NCBI GenBank assembly: GCA_963822215.1
Contig: CAWGGX010000004.1
Location: 248,001 to 312,000, forward strand
Length of the DNA stretch: 64,000 nt
Direction: 5' to 3'
From: Roseiarcus sp963822215
Lineage (GTDB): Bacteria > Pseudomonadota > Alphaproteobacteria > Rhizobiales > Beijerinckiaceae
The notes under the pieces are model-generated. The model saw nothing but the letters and a program-made list of their open reading frames with translations, searched no databases and was not told the DNA's origin. Below are positions 15,274 to 23,808 of this stretch, piece after piece (within the stretch, counting starts at the first letter, position 1; the number at the start of each line of letters is the position of its first letter). The position numbers were made by a program, and so were the translations under genes.

Positions 15274-16011
15274 TTACTCCCCGTGTTTTGTGTTGCCGTA
15301 GTCACGCGTTCCCGTTGCCAGGCGGCTTGTGGAGCACCTGCAGCGGGCCGGCTTCGTCGTCATGAAGAAGCCGCCGTCCGTAGGCGGGGCGGCGCTGGCA
15401 AGGGGATTCGGGGAACAATGATCCTGCAGTGGCTCCGACGCCGCCAGGAAGGCCCCGGCTGGCGCAGGCCGGCGCGGAGGGCCCATGCACACCGGCCGAG
15501 CGCCGTCAGTTAGGAACTGGGTGAAGGACGACGCGGACCGTCCGGCCTCCGTCGTCAAGAAGCCGAACAGTTCGTGCTCGCCCTCAACCGGCGCGCTCTT
15601 TGGGCCTCTCACGGCGCGCCAGGGCGTCCACAGGCCGGCAAAAGCGAAGAGTGGCCTATCCTCGGCCAGGGCGAACCAGATGGGCGTCTTGCGCGGCTTC
15701 GCGTCCGCGTATTCACAGAACGACGTCGCCGGTACGATGCAGCGGCTTCCCTTGCCGAGCCATCTGCGCCAGCGCGGGCTCTTCACGTTCCGGATATTCG
15801 TCACGGGCTGGCCGCCGAATTGAGACGGCCCGGACATTCCCCAGCGCGCCATGACAAGCGCGCGCACGTCCGGGCCGGCCCGGACGATTGGAGCCATCTG
15901 GTCAGGGAACACGCCAGGAAGCGGAGGAAGGTTCCCGGTTGTGTCCCGCATGGCGCGAGCGAAGTCGCGGATAGCCTGAGCGCCCTTGGTGATGCTGTAC
16001 AGATTACACAT
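15274..16011 (-). pseudogene. SRAP (YedK/HMCES) protein with scrambled C-terminus
   Basis: The N-terminal 165 residues are a clear SOS-response-associated peptidase domain, which caps abasic sites in single-stranded DNA through Cys2. Visible are MCNLYSITKG (Cys2), VTNIRNVKSPRWRRW and RCIVPATSFCEYAD, then FAGLWTPWRAVRGP. After HELFGFLTTEA the expected IHPKAMP segment with the catalytic His is not in frame: pieces of it appear in other frames (a one-base shift gives TVRVVLHPVPN followed by a stop). The last 80 residues are low-quality out-of-frame sequence. The gene is probably inactive unless several base errors are present. It is divergent from the DNA ligase gene. Confidence 0.75.
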
Positions 16012-16102
16012 GCTGGTCGATCACTCTGGAATCGCGCCTGCGATGGAACCAACTCTGGCATACTGATCTTCTGTCGCCAGACCCTTTGTCGAGTTTGCGG
16101 CC

Positions 16103-17146
16103 ATGTCGCGTGTCGTGAAGCGTTCCGCCTCGGAAGCCATCAAGACCAGTGGGCCGCGCCAGCGCAAGGATGCAACGGGGCCGCTTCCAAGTTGGATTCC
16201 ACCGCAGCTCTGCCAGCCCGTCGAGACCACGCCATCAGGGCCTCAATGGGTTCATGAGATCAAACTCGACGGCTTCCGCATGGCCGCGCGCATCGGCGCC
16301 GGCCGGGTGCAACTACTGACGCGGACAGGTCTCGACTGGAGCGACAAGTATCCGAGCGCGGTTGCCGCTCTCGCGAAGGTGCGGGCCGAGAACGCGTACC
16401 TGGATGGCGAACTGTGTGGAATTGGCGACGATGGTTTGCCGAGCTTTTCGCTGACCCAGGCGGCCAGCGACGGTCAGCGCGGGGTTCGGATCGTCTACTT
16501 CGCCTTCGATCTCCTGCACCTTGATGGCCGGGCCATCGCCGGTCAGCCGCTTATCGAGCGGAAGGCGCTCCTGCAACCGTTGGTCGCCGGCATCCCCGGA
16601 CTCCAGTTCAATGACCATGAGACAGGGGACGGCGAACTCATCCACAGGCACGCATGTCAGCTTGGATTCGAGGGTGTCGTTTCCAAGACGGTCGATGCGC
16701 CTTATGCGCCAGGAAACCGGGGTCTATGGCGCAAGTCGAAATGCCTCAACCGCCAGGAGTTCGTGGTCGTCGGCTGGACCGATCCGGAGGGAACCCGACC
16801 CCATCTCGGTGCGCTCTTGCTCGGCTACTACGCCGATGACGGCAGGCTCATCTATGCCGGACGGGTCGGCACCGGCATGCCCGACAAGGTGCTTGCCGAC
16901 CTGCGGCGCCGGCTGGGGCCGTTGGCGCGAACGACTTCACCGCTCAGCGCACCGCCGCCCCGCAAGACCCGCTTCGGTTCGCCGCTGGTTCTTTCCCGGG
17001 TGCATTGGGTCGAGCCGAAGTTTGTTGCCGAGATCACCTATCTGACTTGGACCGGGGACGGGCTCCTGCGCCACACGGTCTACATCGGGCTCCGATCCGA
17101 CAAGCCGGCGCGAGAGGTTCGGCGGGAACCGCCGCGCAAGCCGTAG
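16103..17146 (+). CDS. ATP-dependent DNA ligase (LigD ligase-domain type)
   Basis: A 347-residue ligase of the bacterial non-homologous-end-joining kind. HEIKLDGFRMAARIG holds the adenylated lysine (motif I, KLDG, about residue 54), AYLDGELCGI is motif III, VYFAFDLLHLDG motif IIIa, LGFEGVVSKTVDAPY motif IV and LWRKSKCLNRQEFVVVGW motif V. The OB-fold follows (LLLGYYADDGRLIYAGRVGT) and ends SRVHWVEPKFVAEITYLTW. No polymerase or phosphoesterase domain is fused, and no ku gene is in view. It shares a 91-base divergent promoter region with the SRAP gene; both concern DNA damage, so joint control is plausible. Confidence 0.92.
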   Translation: MSRVVKRSASEAIKTSGPRQRKDATGPLPSWIPPQLCQPVETTPSGPQWVHEIKLDGFRMAARIGAGRVQLLTRTGLDWSDKYPSAVAALAKVRAENAYLDGELCGIGDDGLPSFSLTQAASDGQRGVRIVYFAFDLLHLDGRAIAGQPLIERKALLQPLVAGIPGLQFNDHETGDGELIHRHACQLGFEGVVSKTVDAPYAPGNRGLWRKSKCLNRQEFVVVGWTDPEGTRPHLGALLLGYYADDGRLIYAGRVGTGMPDKVLADLRRRLGPLARTTSPLSAPPPRKTRFGSPLVLSRVHWVEPKFVAEITYLTWTGDGLLRHTVYIGLRSDKPAREVRREPPRKP

Positions 17147-17240
17147 CGCGGTACGGCAGCAATGCGCAAGAAGCGGCCCTTACGGGAGGGCTTGGCGAAC
17201 GGGTCATATCCGTCCCTTTGCTGCCGTTCGCAGCCGACCG
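17141..17240. repeat. Interspersed repeat family A, copy 1
   Basis: The stretch containing TGCGCAA, then GGCTTGGCGAACGGGTC and CCCTTTGCTGCCGTTCGCA, matches two other intergenic places in the window (about 23320-23430 and 29370-29480). It is shorter than copies 2 and 3. None lies inside a gene. The family is likely a decayed mobile or REP-type sequence. Confidence 0.55.
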
Positions 17241-17383
17241 CGGAAGGTGAGAGTTGCGCCAATACCAATCAAATCACGTTCCGTGAAGGTCCGTTGAGGA
17301 CCCAACATGATCTTCTCTTTCAATTGGTCGAAACGAGCACCGATCAAAACGAAGCATCGTTCACCTTCGAGCGGGCGTATCCG

Positions 17384-17635
17384 TCAGCGCATACCGTACA
17401 CGAGAATGCGGCTTTGCTGGGCGCCTCCCGGCCACATCGGAGACTTCATTCCGGAAGCCACGCCGAGGAGCACGTTGGAACGATCGATTTCCTTGAGAGG
17501 CGAGAACCGATCTCCAGCGAGGGTGCGGTTGTAGGTTAGCCAGTCGGCGTCTCCGCCGCGTGAGACCGAGCTTCCAGGAAGAGTGGACAGGCACAACATA
17601 GAAGCCGTGGAGAGGGCGCGTCGAAGAGTGGCCAT
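17384..17635 (-). pseudogene. N-terminal stub of a PQQ-dependent dehydrogenase
   Basis: From ATG 17635 (behind GGGAGAAG) the minus strand reads a signal peptide (MATLRRALSTASMLCLSTL), then DADWLTYNRTLAGDRFSPLK and EIDRSNV. These are the first propeller residues of quinoprotein alcohol dehydrogenases of the periplasm. The similarity then stops, and the frame ends after about 83 residues, where the family has 550 or more. No further part was seen nearby, so this is a truncated gene. It indicates that the lineage uses PQQ enzymes. Confidence 0.65.
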
Positions 17636-17858
17636 GATCGCTTCTCCCAATTGTTGGCCCTGAGCAGACGGCGCCGGCCAGAGGCAGAGCGCGGATTTGG
17701 ATAGCCTAGTGGACAGATTCTAACGCCGGAAAGTTCGCCCAGCAATCGGACCCGCTCGTGCGGCGGCTGCGATAAGTCGGAGGTCTTGTGCAAAATCCGG
17801 GCTCTCGACGCCCTGTGGCTGAAGCCTCGGGATGGCTGATTGCCTATGAACCACAATT

Positions 17859-18527
17859 TCAGTGCGGTTTCTTATCGTTCGACGCGTCTATTCCCGCGCG
17901 TCCTTGCGCGGACAGATGTGCGACAGGCAAATGCCAGCCGTGCCTGATCGCCATGAAGCGAAGGCCGAAGCACAAAGCCCCTCCGGCCAGAGCTGAGGCG
18001 CCATATGGAAGGCCAAGCAAATCGCCGATGACGACAATAGACGCGCCGGCGAGTGCTGCGACCGCATATAGATCGGAACGCAGCACGTGCGGGATCTCCG
18101 CGAGGAGGACGTCGCGCGTCACGCCGCCGCCGATGCCGGTCAACATGCCCAGAAGGGCTGACATTACCGGGCTCAATCCGAACGAGATCGCCTTTTGCGT
18201 ACCGGCGACGGCAAAGAACGATAGTCCCGCCGCGTCGAACAGAAGCACGGGGCTGTGCAGCCGGTCGACTCCGGCATACCAAAAGAAAGTGATGAGCCCG
18301 GCCAGGACGGAAACCAGTAGATATCGGCTATCGGTCAGGGCGGCCGGCGGGACCGCGCCGATCAGCAAGTCACGGGTGATTCCACCAAAATTTCCCGTCA
18401 CGAAAGACAGAACGAGGATGCCGAAAATATCGAGTCGGCGATTGACCGCGGCAACCGCCCCGCTGATCGCGAAAACGAAGGTGCCCCCCAAGTCAAGAAT
18501 AGGCACGAAAGTTTCAATAGCGATCAT
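17859..18527 (-). CDS. TRIC channel family (YicG/UPF0126-like) membrane protein
   Basis: A 222-residue inner membrane protein with the two-fold repeated three-helix layout of bacterial TRIC channels, which are homotrimeric cation channels. Each half has a helix ending in a Gly-rich stretch: DLGGTFVFAISGAVAAVNRR and FVTGNFGGITRDLLIG in the first, VAGTQKAISFGLSPVMSALL and LTGIGGGVTRDVLL in the second. The GG-x-x-R-D signature is present twice. The upstream frame extension is low-quality sequence, so ATG 18527 is chosen; it gives the usual family length. Confidence 0.87.
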   Translation of the reverse strand: MIAIETFVPILDLGGTFVFAISGAVAAVNRRLDIFGILVLSFVTGNFGGITRDLLIGAVPPAALTDSRYLLVSVLAGLITFFWYAGVDRLHSPVLLFDAAGLSFFAVAGTQKAISFGLSPVMSALLGMLTGIGGGVTRDVLLAEIPHVLRSDLYAVAALAGASIVVIGDLLGLPYGASALAGGALCFGLRFMAIRHGWHLPVAHLSAQGRAGIDASNDKKPH

Positions 18528-18671
18528 GACGCCCCGCCTTCGAAAGCTTGACGTATCGAGCGGAAAGCAAGAAGCGGCAGTGGGACAAATCCGATACGCA
18601 AGCCGCCGGAGTGGGTGGGCTCCACCACGCAACGCACTCAATTCGCAGCCCCCCACACTAGACTAAGGACA

Positions 18672-19946
18672 TCAGCTTGCGCCAAGCCAAGCCAGGGCGC
18701 CGACGACTAGCGCCTCGACGCCAGTCTCCATGGTCGGGTGCAAGACCGGCGCGAATTGTGGGCTGTGATTGACCGGCAACTCGTTCAGCTTGCCCGCGGC
18801 CTTGGCCGTGGCATAGATCTTGGGATCGGTGCCGCCTACGAACCAGAACACCGAAGGCACGTGCCATGCGGTGCCGAAGCAGCCGAAATCCTCGCTCGCC
18901 GGCGCGGGCCCCGTGTGCTTGACCTGATCGGCGGGAAAATAGGCGCGAAACGCCTCGGCGATACGGTTGCTCGCGGTCTCGTCATTCACATTCAACGGGT
19001 AGCTATCGAGCGGCGTAATCTCCGGCTTGCGCGGGGCGCCGGAGGCTTCGGCCTCGGCGTTGACGATCCGCTCGATCGCGGCAAGCACGTGCTTGCGCAC
19101 GCCGGCATTGAACGTACGCACATTGAGTTTGATGACGGCTTCGTCCGGAATGACGTTCTCCTTCGTGCCGGCCTGCAGCACGCCGACCGTGACCACCGCC
19201 GCGTCCGTTGCGGCAACCTCGCGTGACACGATGGTCTGGAGCCGCATGACGACAGATGCCGCCATGACGACGGGATCGATGCTGGCCTGCGGCATCGAAC
19301 CGTGCGCGCCGCGCCCGAAAAGACGGACTTGCAGGCTGTCCGCCGCGGAGGTGATCGGCCCGGCGCTGCCGGCGACGGAGCCGGCGGGGCCGACCATGAC
19401 ATGCTGGCCAAGCACGACATCGGGTGTGGGGAAGCGTTTAAGCAGACCGTCGTCGATCATCGCCTGGGCGCCTTGCGCGGTTTCCTCACCAGGTTGGAAT
19501 ACGGCCATCAATGTGCCCTTCCAGGCGTCGCGCGCCTGCGACAGCAATGTCGCGGCGCCGACCAGCCATGCGACATGCATGTCATGGCCGCACATATGGC
19601 CCACCGGCACAACGTTTCCTTCGGCATCGGTCGCTGTCACTTTGCTGGCATAGGCAAGGCCGGTGTTCTCCGCGATCGGCAGCGCATCCATGTCGGCGCG
19701 CAGCATCACTGTTCGCCCCTCGCCGTTGCGGAGCAGTCCCACCACGCCCGTCTTGCCCACTCCGGTCGTAACCTCGTAACCGGCTTTCCTCAGCCTGTCA
19801 GCGGCGATGCCCGCCGTTCGCGTCTCGTGCATCGACAATTCGGGATGGGCGTGAACGTCCTTATAAAGCGGTTCAAGATCGGGGAGCAGCTTGCTCAGGT
19901 TCGTCAGGACGAGGGATGCGCTGTTGAGGTGCATAGGCTCAGCCAT
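18672..19946 (-). CDS. M20 family amidohydrolase (hippurate/N-acyl-amino-acid hydrolase type)
   Basis: A 424-residue zinc peptidase-like amidohydrolase of the M20D group, which cleaves N-acyl amino acids. Metal-binding motifs are HAHPELSMHET, RADMDALPI, GHMCGHDMHVAWLVGAA (His and Asp ligands, about residues 117-121), FQPGEETAQGAQAMIDDG (general base Glu) and the C-terminal PAPASEDFG. The dimerisation lid domain spans about residues 200-315. No signal peptide, so probably cytoplasmic. A good ribosome site (AAGGAGATC) precedes ATG 19946. The substrate is unknown. It is monocistronic as far as can be seen. Confidence 0.9.
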   Translation of the reverse strand: MAEPMHLNSASLVLTNLSKLLPDLEPLYKDVHAHPELSMHETRTAGIAADRLRKAGYEVTTGVGKTGVVGLLRNGEGRTVMLRADMDALPIAENTGLAYASKVTATDAEGNVVPVGHMCGHDMHVAWLVGAATLLSQARDAWKGTLMAVFQPGEETAQGAQAMIDDGLLKRFPTPDVVLGQHVMVGPAGSVAGSAGPITSAADSLQVRLFGRGAHGSMPQASIDPVVMAASVVMRLQTIVSREVAATDAAVVTVGVLQAGTKENVIPDEAVIKLNVRTFNAGVRKHVLAAIERIVNAEAEASGAPRKPEITPLDSYPLNVNDETASNRIAEAFRAYFPADQVKHTGPAPASEDFGCFGTAWHVPSVFWFVGGTDPKIYATAKAAGKLNELPVNHSPQFAPVLHPTMETGVEALVVGALAWLGAS

Positions 19947-19974
19947 GATGATCTCCTTGAGAGTTTGCCGCCGG

Positions 19975-20064
19975 CTAGTATCCGACTATGAAGCGCTGGC
20001 GGCTATGTGCTTGCTGTTCGACCTCGTCGACCATCGCGATCGCGAAATCTTCCATCGAAATGTG
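19975..20064 (-). pseudogene. C-terminal fragment of an NAD(P)H-binding oxidoreductase
   Basis: The minus strand reads HISMEDFAIAMVDEVEQQ then AHSRQRFIVGY and stop. This is the conserved C-terminus of NmrA/YwnB-like NAD(P)H-binding oxidoreductases. Nothing upstream continues the similarity, so only about 28 codons of a lost gene remain between the amidohydrolase and the dioxygenase genes. Confidence 0.6.
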
Positions 20065-20167
20065 ACTCCTACGCTGAGCGTCGGGAAGCAATTGATCGCC
20101 ACAAACTCAGCCGGGTCTCGTATTGGCCGCATAGTTCCGGGCTGTTGTGATCCGCAGTTGCCGCAAC

Positions 20168-20947
20168 TCATCCGATCTGCACCGCCAGCATCGAAATTGA
20201 TCCCCCATCAACGCCCGCGACTGGGAAATTGATGCTTTCGCCCTTCTGCTGGGTTGCAAGAACATAGAGCAGCGGCAGATAGTGATCCGGCGTAGGAATC
20301 GAGAGGGCCGCGTCTCGTCCGAGCGCTTCGTAATTGATGAGCGGCTTGTACTCCCCGGCCAGCATCATATCCTTGACGGCGCTTTCGAAGCGCACGGCCC
20401 AGTCGTAGGGATCACGCGGATGCCGGCCCCACGCATAGGTGTGGAGATTGTGCACGAGATTACCGCTGCCGACGATGAGCACGCCCTCGTCCCGAAGTGG
20501 CGCCAGCTTCCTGCCGATCTCAAAATGGAAAGGCGCAGGCTTGGTCTCGTCGATGCTGAGCTGCACGACGGGAATATCGGCAGCAGGATAAACGTGTCGC
20601 AGCACGGACCATGTGCCGTGATCGAGGCCCCAGGAATTATCAAGCTTCACGGCCAGCGGCGCCAAAAGCTGTTGAACCCGGCGGGCGAGTGCGGGATTGC
20701 CCGGCGCCGGGTACTGAACCTGATAGAGTTCTTGCGGAAAACCACCGAAGTCATGAATGGTGCGCGGCGCCGTCGAGACGGTGACGCCCGTCTCGGGCAC
20801 ATACCAGTGCGCTGAGATCGAAAGGATCGCCGTGGGCTTCGGCATCTCCGCGCCCATTCGCCGCCACGTCTCGGTGTAGTCGTTGTGCGCGACGGCATTC
20901 ATCGGATTGCCGTGGCCGAAAAAGATCGCGGGGAGCATGTCGGCCAT
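20168..20947 (-). CDS. ygiD: Extradiol ring-cleavage dioxygenase, LigB/YgiD type
   Basis: A 259-residue member of the class III extradiol dioxygenases (4,5-DOPA dioxygenase family), which use a mononuclear metal to open catechol rings. Likely ligand regions are IFFGHGNPM (His), LSISAHWYVPETG (His), GLDHGTWSVLRHVYP (His, Asp) and VGSGNLVHNLHTY. The end TPDHYLPLLYVLAT is also conserved. Length is normal. Family members in E. coli and plants act on DOPA-like catechols; the true substrate here is unknown. It is followed by a relic gene and preceded by a SnoaL-like gene on the same strand, about 97 bases away. Confidence 0.88.
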   Translation of the reverse strand: MADMLPAIFFGHGNPMNAVAHNDYTETWRRMGAEMPKPTAILSISAHWYVPETGVTVSTAPRTIHDFGGFPQELYQVQYPAPGNPALARRVQQLLAPLAVKLDNSWGLDHGTWSVLRHVYPAADIPVVQLSIDETKPAPFHFEIGRKLAPLRDEGVLIVGSGNLVHNLHTYAWGRHPRDPYDWAVRFESAVKDMMLAGEYKPLINYEALGRDAALSIPTPDHYLPLLYVLATQQKGESINFPVAGVDGGSISMLAVQIG

Positions 20948-21043
20948 CGGCTTGCGTTTCCTTGTCGTTTACTCGAGATGAACGCTCCGGTTGAAGCCAC
21001 TCCACAGCCATCAAACACGGGCTGCATCCGAGCAGCATACGGT

Positions 21044-21475
21044 TTACAATACGCCGATTTGCCTCAGAAAGCCGACTTGGTCGTAAAACAGGTTTTCCTC
21101 CACGATCTCTCCGTTTCTCCATCGGGCAACAGTGCAGAACTCGAGAGCGAACGTCTTCCCTGTCGCAGGACGGACCTTCCCGTCCAGCCCTTGCCACGGA
21201 CCAATCATCTTTCCCGTCCATTTGGCTATCGTGCAGGTCCAGTCATCGGAGGCGAACATCACCTTGTATGGGTTGTTGTCCAGATGGTTTTCTATGGATT
21301 TAAAGAACGCCTCGGACTCGGCTTGATGAGCGTCTCGGCCGAGCGTCGGGTCCGGTTGCCCCGGCCAGTGGACCACTGTGTCCGACGAATGCCTCTTCCT
21401 GAACAGCTCCCAGTCCTGCGCATTCCATGCGTCATCGAGCGTCTTCATTCGTTGAAGATTGTCGTCACCTGCCAT
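21044..21475 (-). CDS. SnoaL-like polyketide cyclase / ester cyclase family protein
   Basis: A 143-residue protein starting MAGDDNLQRMKTLDDAWNAQ, with RKRHSSDTVVHWPGQPDPTL and the closing sheet GKTFALEFCTVARWRNGEIVEENLFYDQVGF. This matches the SnoaL branch of the NTF2 fold, whose members rearrange or hydrolyse small organic molecules. A good ribosome site (GGGAGGAAC) precedes the ATG. It may be co-transcribed with the downstream YgiD-like dioxygenase gene, consistent with a small aromatic-compound function, but that is inference. Confidence 0.82.
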   Translation of the reverse strand: MAGDDNLQRMKTLDDAWNAQDWELFRKRHSSDTVVHWPGQPDPTLGRDAHQAESEAFFKSIENHLDNNPYKVMFASDDWTCTIAKWTGKMIGPWQGLDGKVRPATGKTFALEFCTVARWRNGEIVEENLFYDQVGFLRQIGVL

Positions 21476-21697
21476 GTGTTCCTCCCACTGGATCTACGCT
21501 TAGTCCGCGCTCTTTCGCCGCTGCCTAACTATTACGGTCCCTGGGTCCCGCGGCAAACCCACCCGATCAGGGGGTTACCGTCTCACGGTCGCAAGCCCGA
21601 AGGTGTGATCTGTTGGGCTAAGTCTGATGCCCAGCCTTCGACTGAGGCGATTAACCTACCTGGTGAGAACGAGAATACGACGACAACTCTCAAAGTC

Positions 21698-23293
21698 GTG
21701 AAAATCTGCCGCAGGACATCAAAGGTATATGCCAGCATGGCCGTGATCGCACTTGGGCCAGTTGCGGGTGGTCAGGCTGCCGCAGCAACAATCTCCCCTT
21801 CAACGTTACCTCAGCTCACAACCATCGACGAACAATTCCAGTCATACAATGTCGAGATGGCCGAGGTCATCGGCGGCAATTTCTGGAAGCCCTATGCGGC
21901 GCTGAAGGCGAAGCCTGCGACCAGGCCTATCACGACGTTCGAGATCGGCAAGGATCCGGCGATGTTCGAGAGGCGAGCGCCCGTCGATCTTGCCAACGCG
22001 CGCCTGCGCAAGCTCGCCGCCGCCCTCGGGCCGGCTTATGTGCGGGTGAGCGGCACCTGGGCCAATTCGGTCTTCTTCGAGGATACGGACGCGGTAGAAG
22101 CTGGACCGATGCCTTCCGGTTACCAGAGCGTGCTGACACGAGCACAATGGGCCGGTGTCATCGCCTTCACCCGTGCGGTAGACGCGAAGCTTGTGACCTC
22201 GTTCGCCATCAGCAGTGGCGTTCGCGACGCTGACGGGATTTGGACACCTGCGCAGGCCAAGCCGCTCATGGCCTACACAAAGTCGATCGGCGGCACGATA
22301 GCAGCGGCCGAACTCTTCAACGAGCCGACGATTGCCGCTAGTGGTGGCGCCCCCGATGGCTACACCACTCTGACATACGCCCGTGATGAAGCTGCATTCC
22401 GCAGCTTCATAAAGACTGCGGCGCCCGAGTTGCGGATCGTCGGGCCCGGCTCGGTCGGGGAGGGCGGCGTCACCCTCTTCCCAAAGTCGGTGCCGATGCT
22501 CCATTCGGCGGACTTGCTAGGGACCGATCCCAAGCCGAAGTTCGATGTGTTTTCCTATCACTACTATGGCACCGTCTCTGAGCGCTGCGAGGCCATGGGG
22601 CCTGAGCTCGGCACGACAGCCGCCGCTGCACTTAGCGAACGGTGGTTGTCGCAGACCGACGGGGTGTTGGACTTCTACAAACCCCTGCAGGCGAAGTATG
22701 CGCCAGGCGCGCCGATCTGGACCACCGAGACCGCGGACGCAGCCTGCGGCGGCAATCCGTGGGGCTCAACGTTCCTCGACACGTTCCGTTACGTGGATCA
22801 GATGGGCCGGCTGGCCAAGCGGGGCGTAAAAGCGATCTTTCACAATACCCTCGCATCCAGCGAATATGGTTTGATCGATCAGAGCGACTTCCGGCCACGC
22901 CCAAATTATTGGGCCGCGCTTCTTTGGCGCCGCTTGATGGGGACGGTTGTGCTCGACGCGGGCGCGTCTCGCGAGGGTCTGCACCTATACGCTCAATGCT
23001 TGCGCGGCCACCCGGGCGGTGTCGCTATTCTGGCGATCAACAACAGCCGCACGGACGGTAGCGAGCTCACGCTGCCTACAACGAGCGCGCGCTATACACT
23101 TTCAGCCCCGACCCTTCAGTCGGCCTCGGTGATGCTGAACGGGCTACCGCTCAGCCTTGGTCCGAACGATGACCTGCCGGATATCAACGGACGCGCTACG
23201 GCTGCCGGTCCGATTCAATTCGACCCGGCCACCGTCACTTTTCTGGCCATTCCGGAGGCCGCCAATACCGCATGCGCTTCCTCGTCCAATTGA
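21698..23293 (+). CDS. GH79-type (heparanase-like) glycoside hydrolase, exported
   Basis: A 531-residue secreted enzyme. From GTG 21698 the protein has a basic start (KICRRTSKVYAS) and a hydrophobic core ending GGQAAAA, a plausible signal peptide; ATG 21737 would remove the basic part. The mature part opens DEQFQSYNVEMAEVIGGNFW, a GH79/heparanase-like N-terminus. IAAAELFNEPTIA carries the acid/base Glu (about residue 209) and APIWTTETADAACGG the nucleophile Glu (about 344). A beta-sandwich tail from residue 430 contains GLHLYAQCLRGHPGGVAILA. Likely substrates are glucuronic-acid-containing polysaccharides; this is family-based inference. Confidence 0.8.
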   Translation: MKICRRTSKVYASMAVIALGPVAGGQAAAATISPSTLPQLTTIDEQFQSYNVEMAEVIGGNFWKPYAALKAKPATRPITTFEIGKDPAMFERRAPVDLANARLRKLAAALGPAYVRVSGTWANSVFFEDTDAVEAGPMPSGYQSVLTRAQWAGVIAFTRAVDAKLVTSFAISSGVRDADGIWTPAQAKPLMAYTKSIGGTIAAAELFNEPTIAASGGAPDGYTTLTYARDEAAFRSFIKTAAPELRIVGPGSVGEGGVTLFPKSVPMLHSADLLGTDPKPKFDVFSYHYYGTVSERCEAMGPELGTTAAAALSERWLSQTDGVLDFYKPLQAKYAPGAPIWTTETADAACGGNPWGSTFLDTFRYVDQMGRLAKRGVKAIFHNTLASSEYGLIDQSDFRPRPNYWAALLWRRLMGTVVLDAGASREGLHLYAQCLRGHPGGVAILAINNSRTDGSELTLPTTSARYTLSAPTLQSASVMLNGLPLSLGPNDDLPDINGRATAAGPIQFDPATVTFLAIPEAANTACASSSN

Positions 23294-23309
23294 GGCGTCC
23301 AAGGCCACA

Positions 23310-23430
23310 AACCGCTACGTCGGCAATACGTCGACGCCGGCCGTCCGCTGTGCGCAATTTCCGGCCGTTCGCCGACGGTCTTGCGAACGGGTCCTGTCCG
23401 CCCCTTTTGCTGCCCTTCCCGGTCGGTCTC
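23310..23430. repeat. Interspersed repeat family A, copy 2
   Basis: Contains GGCAATACGTCGACGCCGG, GTCCGCTGTGCGCAATTT, CTTGCGAACGGGTCCTGTCC and CCCCTTTTGCTGCCCTTCCC. The first half is nearly identical to copy 3 (from about 29380); the second half also matches copy 1 near 17200. Confidence 0.6.
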
Positions 23431-23520
23431 GCAACACGAAGAGAGCGCCGGGAGCGGGCGTTCGCCTATGGATTGAGAGCACTTGAGATCGACTGACTTC
23501 GGTGATCTAAGCGTCCCCTC

Positions 23521-23604
23521 CTTGAAGCCACTCCCGATGGGAGAGGGGCGTCCCCTTCCCCCTCGGGTGAAGGTGGCCGGCGACAGCCGGCCGGACAAGG
23601 GGAA
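23521..23604. repeat. Interspersed repeat family B, copy 1
   Basis: Two hairpins in a row: CTCCCGATGGGAG, then CTTCCCCCTCGGGTGAAGG, followed by GGCCGGCGACAGCCGGCC. The same architecture recurs at about 39640-39727 and 59212-59345. It lies after the GH79 gene and could work as a transcript end. Confidence 0.6.
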
Positions 23605-23635
23605 GCCGGGCGATTCGTTCCCAAGTCATCACGCT

Positions 23636-23766
23636 CTAGCAGCCTGTCGGACTTAAGGGTCTCTCGACGAGCAACATACTGATATTGTTACGTTTTGTGT
23701 TTCTCGGAAAAGACGAAAAACCCAATGATATCAATGAGTATACCTTTAAGTCCGACAGGCTGCTAG
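23636..23766. mobile_element. 131-bp MITE with 25-bp inverted ends
   Basis: The left end (23636-23660) begins CTAGCAGCCTGTCGGACTTA, and the right end (23742-23766) is its reverse complement with one mismatch in 25. The interior is AT-rich compared with its surroundings and has no gene. This is the form of a non-autonomous DNA element; CTAG at both tips may include a target duplication. It sits 42 bp before the glycerate kinase start and may affect that gene's expression. Confidence 0.8.
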
Positions 23767-23808
23767 GCAAAAACCTTCTCAGCCCGCTGCACTTTAAGGG
23801 AGCTGGCG

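Noticed and set aside
20885..21697. Extension of the GH79 gene to a start at 20885
   Set aside because: It would cross the SnoaL-like and YgiD-like genes on the other strand; a signal-peptide start at 21698 fits.
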